Source of the DNA: Janthinobacterium sp. CG3
Lineage (GTDB): Bacteria; Pseudomonadota; Gammaproteobacteria; Burkholderiales; Burkholderiaceae_D
Assembly: GCF_000344615.1 (NCBI RefSeq)
Contig: NZ_KB467824.1
Span: 4,181,767-4,245,766, forward strand
Reading direction: 5' to 3'
Length of the DNA: 64,000 bases
Below are positions 47,224 through 55,723 of this stretch, one piece after another. Below the pieces are notes generated by a model. That model made no database searches, was not told where the DNA came from, and was given only the letters and a program-made list of their open reading frames with translations. Within the stretch, counting starts at the first letter, position 1, and each line of letters opens with the position of its first letter. Position numbers and translations under genes: made by a program.

Positions 47224-49692
47224 ATGAAAAGCCACAACACCCTCGCGCTGTCCGCGGTGACCCTCGCCGTGCTGACACTGATCAACCAGCCACAAGCCCA
47301 GGCGCAGAACGCCGAGGCGGCCGCGCCGGCCAAGGACGCGCTCGCCGCCGAAGTCCAGCAAGTCGTCGTCACCGGCACCTCGGCCGCCGGCGGCGTGCGC
47401 AAGATCGACTCCTCGTACTCGATTACCACCGCCAACGAAGAACAACTCAAATCGGCGGCGCCCAGCAGCACCGCCGACATCATGAAACTGGTGCCCGGCG
47501 TCTACGCCGAATCGACCGGCGGCCAGTCCGGCGCCAACATCGAAGTGCGCGGCTTCCCGTCCGGCAGCGACTCGCCGTTCGTCTCGGTGCAAATGAACGG
47601 CAGCCCGATCTTCCCGCCGCCGACGCTGTCGTTCTACGAAGGCTCGTCGGTGTTCCGGCTCGACGACACCATCGAGCGCGTCGAAGTGCTGCGCGGCGGT
47701 CCGAGCACCATCTACTCGAACGGCCAGCCCGGCGCGACCATGAACTTCATTCTGAAAAAAGGCGGCGACACGGCCGAGGGCAGCGTGCGCGCCACCACCG
47801 GCACCGGCAACACCCGCCGCGTCGACGCCTTCTACAGCGGCAAGCTCGGCGAAGGCTGGTACGCCTCGCTCGGCGGCTTCTACCGCGTCACCAACGGCGT
47901 GCGCGACGCGCAATTCCGCGCCGACGACGGCCGCCAGCTGAGCGGCACGCTGACGCGCAAGCTCGCCCAGGGCGAAGTGAGCGTCTACGCCCGCGCCACC
48001 CGCGACAAGAACGCCTTCTATACCGGGGTGCCGCTGGTCTCGGCCGACAACGGCCACAGCATCAGCGCCTTCCCCGGCTTCGACCCTTTGACAGGCACGC
48101 TGATGAGCGCCGAAATGCGCCAATTCACGCTGGAAACGGCGCCCGGCACGACGCTGGCGCGCGACTTGGCCGACGGCCGCGGCCTGAAGGCGAGCGTGCT
48201 GGGCGCCGAATACGAGCAGAAAATCGGCGAATGGAACGTGACGAACAAGTTCAACCACTTCGACGGCGACTTGAACACCATCTCCATGTTCACCGGCAAC
48301 AACCCGCTGTCGATGGCGGACTACAACGCCGCCGCCATCCGCTCGGCCAACGGCAACGCCGCCGTGGTCGCGGCCGCCGGCGGCCGCTTGGCCGGCTCGG
48401 CCGCGGCCAGCTATCTGAACGGCGCCGCCGTGGCGGCCGACCAGCAAGTGGTGCAGGCCGGCCTGTGGTCGGTGGAAAAGAAATTGAAATCGTTCAGCGA
48501 CGAGCTGCGCGTCAGCCGCGAACTGTTCAAGGACAACACCGTCACGGTGGGCGCCTACCTCGCCGACTACTCGTCCGACGACGTCTGGTATCTGGGCAAC
48601 AGCCACCTGATGAGCGCGGTGCCCAACGCCAGTCTGATCAACGTCAAGCTCGACAACGGCGCCATCGTCGCCAACCGCGGCAAGGAAGGCCCGATCAACT
48701 ACGCGCCGGTGGCCAGTTACGACGGCTGCAACACCGCCCTGTTCCTGGCCGACGAATGGAAAATCAACGACCGCGTCAAGGTCGACGCCGGCTTCCGCCG
48801 CGAGCGCCAGCGCCTCAACGCGAGCATCTCGAACCTGCGCTCGGGCGACACCGACGGCAACCCGCTGACGCTCTACAACAACAACACCTCGATGCCGTCG
48901 GGTTCGAACACCGCGATTGACCGGACCGACTCGGCCAATTCCTTCACCGTCGGCGGCAACTACAAACTGGCCAAGGACAGCAGCGTGTTCGTGCGCGCCA
49001 ACACCGGCCACACCTTCGTCTCCTTCGACGACCTGCGCGGCGCCGGTAGCCGGGCCACGGCCAACGACCGCAGCGTATTGCCGACGCCGAAAGTGACCCA
49101 GTTGGAAATCGGCTTCAAGACCGCCAGCAAGTTCTACAGCGCCTACGTGAACGCCTTCCACACCGAGTTCAAGGGCATCGCCTTCTCGCAAATCCTGGCC
49201 AACGGCACCACGCTGAACTCGGTGAGCGGCTCCAGCGGCAACGGCCTGGAATTCGAAGTGGCGGTGCGGCCGCTGCAAAACCTGCAAATCGCCCTGACCG
49301 GCGACTACCAGGTGTCCAAATACAAGGACAATCCGGCCACCGTCGACAACACCGTGCAGCGCCAGCCGACACTGCAATTTCGCCTGACGCCGACGTACAC
49401 CATACCGCTGGGCGACAACGCGCTGAAACTGTACGGCACCTACACCTCGATTGGCGAGCGCTGGGCCGACCAGGCCAACCTGCAATACCTGCCGGCCTAC
49501 CGCACGCTCGACCTGGGCATGCTGGCCTCGATCGGCGAGAACATCGAACTGCGGCTCAACGCGACCAACGTCAACAACACCATCGGCCTCACCGAAGGCA
49601 ACTCGCGCCTGACCACCGGCGGCAGCGGCCCGATCAACGCCCGTCCGCTGTTCGGCCGCGCGATCGAAGCGTCGGTGCTGTACCGCTTCTAA
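47224..49692 (+). CDS. TonB-dependent receptor
   Basis: The 822-residue outer-membrane protein has a signal peptide ending QAQAQ. The plug domain follows (VVVTGTSAAGGVRKIDSSYSITTANEEQL..., IMKLVPGVYAESTGGQSGANIEVRGFPSG, VEVLRGGPSTIYSNGQPGATMNF). A long beta-barrel ends in the terminal aromatic signature VLYRF. ATG 47224 has AGAAGG seven bases upstream; earlier in-frame starts are unsupported. The LacI neighbour and disaccharide operon suggest it imports an oligosaccharide; no siderophore genes are near. Confidence 0.92.
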   Translation: MKSHNTLALSAVTLAVLTLINQPQAQAQNAEAAAPAKDALAAEVQQVVVTGTSAAGGVRKIDSSYSITTANEEQLKSAAPSSTADIMKLVPGVYAESTGGQSGANIEVRGFPSGSDSPFVSVQMNGSPIFPPPTLSFYEGSSVFRLDDTIERVEVLRGGPSTIYSNGQPGATMNFILKKGGDTAEGSVRATTGTGNTRRVDAFYSGKLGEGWYASLGGFYRVTNGVRDAQFRADDGRQLSGTLTRKLAQGEVSVYARATRDKNAFYTGVPLVSADNGHSISAFPGFDPLTGTLMSAEMRQFTLETAPGTTLARDLADGRGLKASVLGAEYEQKIGEWNVTNKFNHFDGDLNTISMFTGNNPLSMADYNAAAIRSANGNAAVVAAAGGRLAGSAAASYLNGAAVAADQQVVQAGLWSVEKKLKSFSDELRVSRELFKDNTVTVGAYLADYSSDDVWYLGNSHLMSAVPNASLINVKLDNGAIVANRGKEGPINYAPVASYDGCNTALFLADEWKINDRVKVDAGFRRERQRLNASISNLRSGDTDGNPLTLYNNNTSMPSGSNTAIDRTDSANSFTVGGNYKLAKDSSVFVRANTGHTFVSFDDLRGAGSRATANDRSVLPTPKVTQLEIGFKTASKFYSAYVNAFHTEFKGIAFSQILANGTTLNSVSGSSGNGLEFEVAVRPLQNLQIALTGDYQVSKYKDNPATVDNTVQRQPTLQFRLTPTYTIPLGDNALKLYGTYTSIGERWADQANLQYLPAYRTLDLGMLASIGENIELRLNATNVNNTIGLTEGNSRLTTGGSGPINARPLFGRAIEASVLYRF

Positions 49693-49726
49693 GCCTTAGC
49701 GCCAGTTTCACTCCGAAGTACCTTTT

Positions 49727-49754
49727 GCAAGGCTATCCAGCCTTGCTTTTTTTT
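49727..49754 (+). terminator. Intrinsic terminator after TonB receptor
   Basis: GCAAGGCT (49727-49734), ATCC, AGCCTTGC (49739-49746) form a perfect 8-base stem followed by eight T. It lies 35 bases after the receptor stop. It may also serve the convergent hydrolase gene weakly. Confidence 0.9.
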
Positions 49755-49777
49755 GCCCGCCAACAAGGCGTCGACCG

Positions 49778-50836
49778 TCACTGGGCGGTTTCTTGTTCGA
49801 CGACTGTGAGCCACCATTTCCGGCCCGGGTCCGGCTGCCGCAGGTTGACGGTTTCACCCATTTCGGGGGTGGCGATCGCCACGCCGCGCTTGGCCGCCAA
49901 CGCGACGATGCGGTCGAACGGTTCGTGCCAGATGTGCAGGCCCAGGTCGAAGGTGCCGTTGTGTACCGGCAGCAGCCAGTTTCCCTTCAGGTCCAGGTGC
50001 GCCTGCAAGGTTTCTTCCGGCTGCATGTGGATGTCCGGCCATTGTTTGTCGTAGGCGCCGGTTTCCAGCAGGGTGACGTCGAAGGGGCCGTATTGTTCGC
50101 CGATTGTGCGGAAGCCGTCGAAGTAGCCGGAGTCGCCGCTGAAGAACACGTTCAGGTCGCGCTCTTGGATGACCCACGAGGCCCACAGGGTCTTGTTGCC
50201 GTCTAACAGGCTGCGGCCGGAGAAGTGCTGCGACGGCGTCGCCACCAGTGTGACGCCGGCGATGCTGGTCGATTGCCACCAGTCCATCTGGCGCACCTTG
50301 GCGGCCGGCACGCCCCATTCGATCAGGGTGTCGCCCACGCCCAGCGGCGTGACGAAGTGCTCGGTCTTGGCCGCCAGTTCGAGGATGGCGGCGTGGTCGA
50401 GGTGGTCGTAGTGGTCGTGCGACAAGATCACGCCCTTGATCGGCGGCAGGTCGGCGATGCTGATCGGCGGCTGGTGGAAGCGCTTCGGGCCGGCCCACTG
50501 CACCGGCGAGGCGCGCTCGGAAAACACCGGGTCGGTCAGCCAGAAATTGCCGTTGAGTTTGAGCAGCATGGTCGAGTGGCCCAGGCGGAACAGGCTGTGG
50601 TCGGGCGCCGCCAGCAGTTGCGCCCGGCTCAGCGCATGCACCGGAATCGGCTTGCTCGGCACGGTGTGCGCCGGTTTGTTGAACAGGAACGTCGCCATCA
50701 GTTTCATGGTCTTCACCCAGCCCAGCTTGTGGCGCGGCGCCGCGTTGCGGTATTTGCCGTCCTGCCGCTGCGAGGCCGGCGTGGCGAAGGCGCGCTCGAG
50801 GGCGAGGTCGGCGGCGGGGGCGGTGGAATAGCGCAT
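49778..50836 (-). CDS. MBL-fold metallo-hydrolase (NAPE-PLD-like)
   Basis: The 352-residue protein has the metallo-beta-lactamase motif SHDHYDHLDH, with further metal ligands in TPSQHFSGRS, FSGDSGYFDGF and LPVHNGTFDLGLH. The layout resembles N-acyl-phosphatidylethanolamine phospholipase D-type hydrolases. An N-terminal region of about 60 residues lacks a clear signal peptide. ATG 50836 is taken as start; the nearest GGGAG is somewhat far. It is divergent from a TetR gene with a shared palindrome, so it is probably under that repressor. Confidence 0.87.
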   Translation of the reverse strand: MRYSTAPAADLALERAFATPASQRQDGKYRNAAPRHKLGWVKTMKLMATFLFNKPAHTVPSKPIPVHALSRAQLLAAPDHSLFRLGHSTMLLKLNGNFWLTDPVFSERASPVQWAGPKRFHQPPISIADLPPIKGVILSHDHYDHLDHAAILELAAKTEHFVTPLGVGDTLIEWGVPAAKVRQMDWWQSTSIAGVTLVATPSQHFSGRSLLDGNKTLWASWVIQERDLNVFFSGDSGYFDGFRTIGEQYGPFDVTLLETGAYDKQWPDIHMQPEETLQAHLDLKGNWLLPVHNGTFDLGLHIWHEPFDRIVALAAKRGVAIATPEMGETVNLRQPDPGRKWWLTVVEQETAQ

Positions 50837-50905
50837 GGTGATCAAGACTCCCAATGAGACTGCGGCGCAGGATGGAGCGCAAATGTGTGCCTGAAATTTA
50901 TATAC

Positions 50906-50920
50906 ACTACACAGTGTAGT
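50906..50920. promoter_or_regulatory. TetR-type operator
   Basis: ACTACACAGTGTAGT is a perfect odd palindrome midway between the divergent hydrolase and TetR genes. Size and position suit a TetR-family dimer site controlling both. Confidence 0.7.
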
Positions 50921-50986
50921 TCCTATTTTAAGCAAAGTAAACCGGCGGGTGTAAAATACTTGTTCACCTATCGCAGAATGCTTCCC

Positions 50987-51592
50987 ATGTCATCACCGCA
51001 ACGCCTGACCGACCGCAAGCGCCTGGCCATCGTCGACGCCGCCATTGCCGAGTTCCGCGCCAACGGCTTCGAGGCGACTAGCATGGACAAGATCGCCGCC
51101 ACCGCCGCCGTGTCGAAGCGCACCGTGTACAACCATTTCCCCAGCAAGGACGAGTTGTTCTCCGAAATCCTGACGCGCCTGTGGGACAACAGCGCCACGC
51201 AGCCGCCCGTGCCCTACCGCGCCGACGCGCCGATGCGCGGGCAGTTGCTGGCACTGATGTGGCAAAAGATGCAAATGCTGACCGACGGCAATTTCCTTGA
51301 CCTGGCGCGGGTGGCGATCGCCGAAACCATCCATTCGCCCGAGCGGGCCCAGGCGATGGTGGCGAAAATCAGCGAGAAGGACAGCGGCATCAGCAACTGG
51401 ATCGGTGCGGCGCAGCAGGACGGCCGCCTGAAGCCGGCCGATGTCCAGTTCGCCTCGCACGTGCTGCAGGGGCAGTTGAAGACCTTCGCGTTCTGGCCGC
51501 AGGTGACGCTGGGCCTGCCGGTGCCGGACGCGGCCATGCAGCGGCAGATCGTCGAGACCGCCGTCGACATGTTTTTGGCCTATTACGCCTAG
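50987..51592 (+). CDS. TetR-family transcriptional regulator
   Basis: The 201-residue regulator has the TetR helix-turn-helix (AIVDAAIAEFRANGFEATSMDKIAATAAVSKRTVYNHFPSKDELFSEIL). Its C-terminal ligand domain is of the AefR type (TDGNFLDLARVAIAETIHSPERAQ). Start 50987 (MSSPQ) or 50978 (MLPMSSPQ) cannot be separated by ribosome site. The inducer is unknown; the divergent MBL hydrolase is the probable target. Confidence 0.9.
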   Translation: MSSPQRLTDRKRLAIVDAAIAEFRANGFEATSMDKIAATAAVSKRTVYNHFPSKDELFSEILTRLWDNSATQPPVPYRADAPMRGQLLALMWQKMQMLTDGNFLDLARVAIAETIHSPERAQAMVAKISEKDSGISNWIGAAQQDGRLKPADVQFASHVLQGQLKTFAFWPQVTLGLPVPDAAMQRQIVETAVDMFLAYYA

Positions 51593-51610
51593 CTTCTTCG
51601 CCGCTTGCGC

Positions 51611-52699
51611 CTAGGCGAAGCACACCGCGTACACCGGTGGCAGCGTGGTCGACACCGTCTGCCAGTGTTCGCCGCCATTCGCCGACAGCCAGAGCCCGCC
51701 GGTGGTCGAGCCCATCACCAGCGTGCGGCCGTCGCCGGCCACCGCCAGGCCGTGGCGGTACATCAAATCGTAGCAATGCTCCTGCGGCAAGCCGCTGCGG
51801 AAAATCGAGAACGATTTGCCGCCGTCGCTGGTGCGCGTGACGGCCAGCGCGGCGGCGACCGGCACGCGCAACGTGTCGGCGGCGGCCGGCACGAACCAGG
51901 CGACGTCGCCGTCGCGCGGATGGACCGCCACCGCAAAGCCGAAATTCGACAGCGGCACCTCGCGCACCTCGTCCCATTGCCTGCCGTCGTCGGCGGAGCG
52001 CCAGATGCCGTTGTGGTGCTGGCACCATAGCAAGTCCGGCGCGCCGTCCGAGCGCACGACGCGGTGCGGGTCTTGCACCGCCTCGTTCTCGTCCTGTTCC
52101 GGCGGCATGTAATCGGCGCGCATGCCGGTCGCGCTCAAGCTCCAGCTGGCGCCGCCGTCGGCGCTGCGCCAGACCCCGCCGCAGGACACGCCGACCAGCA
52201 GCTTGCGGCTGTCGCGCGGATCGACGCAGATGCTGTGGATGCCCGGCGTGTCGTAGCCGCCGCCGAACCATTGCGCGCGCTGCGGCACGTTCCACAGCGC
52301 CTCCACCAGTTGCCACGAGTCGCCGCGGTCGGCCGAACGGAACAGCCCGCCGGGCAGCGTGCCGGCCCACAGCACGCCCGGCTCGTCGGCGCCTCCGGCG
52401 GCCAGCGACCAGATAAAGCGCAACTTCCACTCGACCGGGTCGGCGCTGTCGTCGGGCTTGGGCGGATAGGCCGGCGTGGCGATCTCGGTCCAGGCGTCGC
52501 CGCCGGCGTCGCGCCGGTGCAGCTTGGCGCCGAAGTGGCCCAGGTTCAGGGCGGCGTACAAGGCGCCGTCGCGCGGGTCCGCCAGCACCATCGAGACCGG
52601 GTCGCCGAGGAAGGACAGCGCGGCCAGCCGCCAGTGGCCGGTGTCGACGGCCAGTTCAAACAAACCCTTGCGGGTGGCCAAATAAGCGCGTTCGGTCAT
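51611..52699 (-). CDS. BNR/Asp-box repeat protein (sialidase-like propeller)
   Basis: The 362-residue protein carries five Asp-box repeats spaced along a beta-propeller: SADRGDSW, SADGGASW, SADDGRQW, TSDGGKSF and SANGGEHW. There is no signal peptide, so it is not an obvious secreted sialidase, and catalytic sialidase residues are not evident. It starts two bases after the stop of the MoaD-like gene and is surely co-transcribed with it. The function is unknown. Confidence 0.83.
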   Translation of the reverse strand: MTERAYLATRKGLFELAVDTGHWRLAALSFLGDPVSMVLADPRDGALYAALNLGHFGAKLHRRDAGGDAWTEIATPAYPPKPDDSADPVEWKLRFIWSLAAGGADEPGVLWAGTLPGGLFRSADRGDSWQLVEALWNVPQRAQWFGGGYDTPGIHSICVDPRDSRKLLVGVSCGGVWRSADGGASWSLSATGMRADYMPPEQDENEAVQDPHRVVRSDGAPDLLWCQHHNGIWRSADDGRQWDEVREVPLSNFGFAVAVHPRDGDVAWFVPAAADTLRVPVAAALAVTRTSDGGKSFSIFRSGLPQEHCYDLMYRHGLAVAGDGRTLVMGSTTGGLWLSANGGEHWQTVSTTLPPVYAVCFA

Positions 52700-52701
52700 G
52701 A

Positions 52702-52971
52702 CTAGCCTCCAGAGAGTGCTTGCAGGATGTACACCTTGCTGTCCGCATGCAGCGGATCATTCAACAGGATACGCTCGCGGCTGCGCAGACCGTCGATAAA
52801 AATCACGACGTTGTCGCGCAAATGGCCCTGCTCGTCGAGCACGTAGCCGCGCAGCCGGGGATGGGCGGCGAAGGCCGTGTCCAGGCCGGCGCGCAAGTTC
52901 GCGGCGTCGGTCTGCACCTGCGGCAGCGCCATGAAGCGCGCCAGTTGCTGCGTAAAATGAAGTTGCGCCAT
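52702..52971 (-). CDS. MoaD/ThiS-like ubiquitin-fold protein
   Basis: The 89-residue protein has a beta-grasp pattern (AQLHFTQQLARFMALPQVQTDAANLRAGLDTAFAAHPRLRGYVLDEQGHLRDNVVIFIDGLR) and ends in ALSGG, the C-terminal di-glycine of MoaD/ThiS sulfur carriers. Start ATG 52971 follows GGAGGCGGG. It is paired with the BNR-repeat gene rather than with molybdopterin or thiamine genes, so its sulfur acceptor or conjugation partner is unknown. Confidence 0.8.
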   Translation of the reverse strand: MAQLHFTQQLARFMALPQVQTDAANLRAGLDTAFAAHPRLRGYVLDEQGHLRDNVVIFIDGLRSRERILLNDPLHADSKVYILQALSGG

Positions 52972-53093
52972 CCCGCCTCCAACCGTGGCGCGGCGCAGGC
53001 GCGCCGCGCTAGAGCAAATTCTAGCGCGAATCACGGCCGCGCCGATGTCACTTTGCCATAAAATGGGGCCACGTGGATAACCGGAGCCGCCTG

Positions 53094-53399
53094 ATGTCGA
53101 TTACCCCGCAACAACTCGAAATACTCATGCAGGAAGTGGAGCTGAGCGACCCGATCGACTTCGCCGACCTGCCCTTCAACGACCAGGAATTGCGCGGCCT
53201 GATCGCCAACCACCTGTGTGAGATGGCCGCCGCGATGGAAAGTTTCAGCGAGGAAGACCGCAACCTGGCCTTGCTGGCCGTGGCCGCCAAACTGGTGCTG
53301 GAAAACCTGGTCCTGCACGTGCAACTGCTGCGCCAGCACGGGCTGCCGATGAGCGACAGCGTCGAGGCGCTGCTGCTGCGCCTGCGCGGCGGCGCCTAG
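53094..53399 (+). CDS. Small conserved-looking hypothetical protein
   Basis: The 101-residue, acidic and mostly helical protein (SITPQQLEILMQEVELSDPIDFADLPFNDQELRGLIANHLCEMAAAMESF) has no family I recognise. GGAGCCGCCTG before ATG 53094 supports the start over the GTG at 53073. It has core-like codon use. It lies between the MoaD-like gene (divergent) and the ferredoxin gene (convergent). Confidence 0.7.
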   Translation: MSITPQQLEILMQEVELSDPIDFADLPFNDQELRGLIANHLCEMAAAMESFSEEDRNLALLAVAAKLVLENLVLHVQLLRQHGLPMSDSVEALLLRLRGGA

Positions 53400-53423
53400 C
53401 CGGCGCTGGTCGCTACTTCCCTC

Positions 53424-53714
53424 CTAGCGCTTCCTGGCGCCGGGCGCTTCCAGCGTCAGGTCCGATTCGGCCAGCGCCACGCAGGGCAGGATATAACCGT
53501 CGCGCTTTTCCTCCCGGCTCAAACCCGGCCACTCGACGCGATAGCCGACGCGGCCGTCGAGCATACGGCACAGGCAGGTGCGACAGGTGCCGTTGCGGCA
53601 GGAGCTGAGCAGGCGCACGCCGGCCCGCTCGGCGGCAAGCAGCAAGGACTCGGCGGCGCCGGCCTCGAACTGCCAGCCCTGCGGCTCAATTTTTACGGTG
53701 AATGTTTCGCTCAT
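53424..53714 (-). CDS. 2Fe-2S plant-type ferredoxin
   Basis: The 96-residue protein has the plant-type iron-sulfur pattern with Cys39, Cys44, Cys47 (SSCRNGTCRTC) and Cys78 (YILPC). Short one-domain ferredoxins of this kind pass electrons to oxygenases or reductases in the cytoplasm; the partner is not encoded nearby. The ribosome site is weak. It is the last clearly core gene before the island at about 53950. Confidence 0.9.
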   Translation of the reverse strand: MSETFTVKIEPQGWQFEAGAAESLLLAAERAGVRLLSSCRNGTCRTCLCRMLDGRVGYRVEWPGLSREEKRDGYILPCVALAESDLTLEAPGARKR

Positions 53715-53752
53715 GGCCGACAGTGTAGCAAGCCGTGCGGCGCAGCGGAGTG

Positions 53753-53941
53753 CTAACGCCGCTTGTAGTGATGACTCACCGGGTCGTTGGCCAAATGCGC
53801 GACGATACCGGCGCAGGCGCCGGACGTTACCAAGCGCCCGATGTGGATCTGGTGGGCGGCAATCAAATCCCATTCCTCCAGTAAGGTGAACAGGCAAGCA
53901 TCGGCGGCGTCGGTAAACACCCAGCCCCCTGCAACCGCCAC
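53753..53941 (-). pseudogene. Possible 3' fragment of a core gene at the island edge
   Basis: A frame open from about 53953 reads DLPTVAVAGGWVFTDAADACLFTLLEEWDLIAAHQIHIG... to HHYKRR. Its GC-rich third positions match core genes. It has a stop just upstream and no ribosome site, and I do not recognise it. It may be the tail of a chromosomal gene whose front was lost when the mobile region arrived, or a small standalone gene starting at GTG 53941. Confidence 0.4.
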
Positions 53942-54020
53942 CGTCGGTAGATCCTACTTGACTTGCCCAAGCAAGGTGGGAAAACGGACGCCAACTCCGA
54001 GTGGAGACCACCCGACTAAA

Positions 54021-54188
54021 GGGCTTGCTTTTCGCCACGTCCGCGAGGAATCTAAGCTTTCCCAAGAAGAGCTAGCAGCGAGGGCGAATTTGTACCAAAC
54101 CTAAATCGGGGAGGTTGAGCGAGGTGAGAGAAATATCTAAGTGGATAATATCGAGCGTCTAGCTGCCGTCATACGCTTCGTCTGTAGA
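54021..54188 (+). pseudogene. XRE-type helix-turn-helix regulator remnant with two in-frame stops
   Basis: One frame reads GLAFRHVREESKLSQEELAARANLYQT, stop (TAA 54102), IGEVERGERNI, stop (TAA 54138), VDNIERLAAVIRF. This is a complete XRE helix-turn-helix in which a Tyr and a Ser codon have each become TAA. No start codon is in place. It lies directly left of the IS4 element. Such regulators often sit at the edges of integrated elements. Confidence 0.75.
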
Positions 54189-54222
54189 AAATTCTCATGC
54201 CATAGGGTGACGCGCTCTACGT

Positions 54223-55712
54223 CATAGCGTTATACACATCTCCCGCGCCGACTAACACGCCCCCGAAAAACCGTTTACATTCAATGGGTTGCGCAGAGGG
54301 GTTGTAAACTTTGCCGAATTCGCGTTTACTCTCGGAATTTCGGCGGACGCGTGACCAAGGTAGCACAACAGTGGACGGAACAAGAATTCGCGGGACTGGA
54401 TCTTGGCGATGCCCGCCTCAACAAGAGGGCGAAGCGAATGATGGAACGATTTTCGGCCAATCCGACGGCCAGCATCCCGGATGCGTGTGATAGCTGGGGC
54501 GAAACCTGCGCGGCCTACCGCTTCTTGGGCAATGCCGAAGTGGAATGGGAAGCCATACTTGCCCCGCACTGGGAGCGTACCGAGGAGCGCATGCGCGCTC
54601 AGCCGGTGGTGTTGTGCATCCAGGATTCAACGGAGCTCGATTTCAACGGACAGGAGATCGACGGGCTCGGGCCGCTCAATTACGAAGCGCGGCGCGGCAT
54701 GTACCTGCACCCGACTTACGTGGTCACGGCGCAGCGCGAGCCCCTTGGCGTGCTCGACGCGTGGATGTGGGCGCGCGAGAAGCGCGGCGCCGATGGCGTC
54801 AGGTCGGGCCTGATCGAGAGCAAGCGCTGGGTTGAAGGCTACCAGCGCGTGGCGGAGATAGCGGCGAAAATGCCGGAAACGCGACTGGTGTACGTGGCCG
54901 ACCGCGAAGCGGACATGGTGGAAATGATGCGCTGCGCCCGCGATCTGGGCACCCCGGCCGACTGGCTGGTGCGGGCCAAGCATAACCGCTGCCTGCCCGA
55001 CGAGGATGGCGCCAAATTGTGGGAGGCGACGACGGCAGGGGCGCCGCTGGGCGAGATCGCGTTCGCCGTCGGCTCGCGGGAAAACCAGAAGGGGCGTGCC
55101 GTGCGCCAGCAACTGTGGGCGCGCGAGGTCGAGATCAAGGATGGGAACAAGGGGCGCATCACCGTCACCTGTGTCGTGGCGCGCGAAGTAGGGGCGCCCG
55201 CTGGCGTCAAGCCAATCGAATGGCGTTTGCTGACGAACCGCACCGTCGCGTCGCAAGAACAAGCGGTCGAACTGATCAACTGGTATCGGGCGCGCTGGGA
55301 AATAGAAATTTATTTCCATGTTCTGAAAAACGGCTGCGAAGTCGAGGCGCTACAGCTGTCGAGCTTTGAGCGCCTCGAGCGTGCCTTGGCCTTGTTCATG
55401 GTGGTAGCTTGGCGCGTGACGTATCTGATGCGCAAGGGACGAACGTGCCCAGACCTGGACGCATCGCTGTTCTTCGATCCCGACGAGATCCGCGGCGCCT
55501 ACCTATTGACCAAGAAAAAGATGCCCGCCAATCCACCGACATTGAATGAGGTTGTGCGACTGATTGCGCAGCTGGGCGGATTCCTCGGCCGCAAGAGCGA
55601 CGGCGAGCCGGGCGCCAAGACAATCTGGCGCGGGCTTGATCAAGTGTTCGCTGCCGCCGAGACACTACGCTCGCTCCGCGACGGGCTGGGCTGACTTATG
55701 TATAACGACATG
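54223..55712 (+). mobile_element. IS4-family (Tn5/IS50-like) insertion sequence
   Basis: The element is bounded by imperfect 19-base inverted ends. The left is CATAGCGTTATACACATCT (54223-54241); the right, read inward, is CATGTCGTTATACATAAGT (55712-55694), matching at 13 of 19. The left inner half equals the inner part of the Tn5 mosaic end. One transposase gene fills it. Flanks GCTCTACGT and CCTCTAGCT share six of nine bases, so a clean target duplication is not certain. Confidence 0.7.
54351..55694 (+). CDS. IS4-family transposase
   Basis: The 447-residue transposase has an N-terminal DNA-binding domain (WTEQEFAGLDLGDARLNKRAKRMMERFSANPTASIP) and a DDE RNase H-like core. The core has LCIQDSTELDFNG for the first Asp, YVADREADMVEM for the second, and the YREK-like WYRARWEIEIYFHVLKNGCEVE for the Glu. 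The C-terminal part resembles the Tn5 dimerisation domain. It is intact. The start is GTG 54351 and its stop overlaps the right inverted end. Confidence 0.92.
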   Translation: MTKVAQQWTEQEFAGLDLGDARLNKRAKRMMERFSANPTASIPDACDSWGETCAAYRFLGNAEVEWEAILAPHWERTEERMRAQPVVLCIQDSTELDFNGQEIDGLGPLNYEARRGMYLHPTYVVTAQREPLGVLDAWMWAREKRGADGVRSGLIESKRWVEGYQRVAEIAAKMPETRLVYVADREADMVEMMRCARDLGTPADWLVRAKHNRCLPDEDGAKLWEATTAGAPLGEIAFAVGSRENQKGRAVRQQLWAREVEIKDGNKGRITVTCVVAREVGAPAGVKPIEWRLLTNRTVASQEQAVELINWYRARWEIEIYFHVLKNGCEVEALQLSSFERLERALALFMVVAWRVTYLMRKGRTCPDLDASLFFDPDEIRGAYLLTKKKMPANPPTLNEVVRLIAQLGGFLGRKSDGEPGAKTIWRGLDQVFAAAETLRSLRDGLG

Positions 55713-55723
55713 CCTCTAGCTAG

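Noticed and set aside
47008..49485. 825-residue open frame antisense to the TonB receptor
   Set aside because: Shadow frame; it also runs over the tandem operator and the receptor start.
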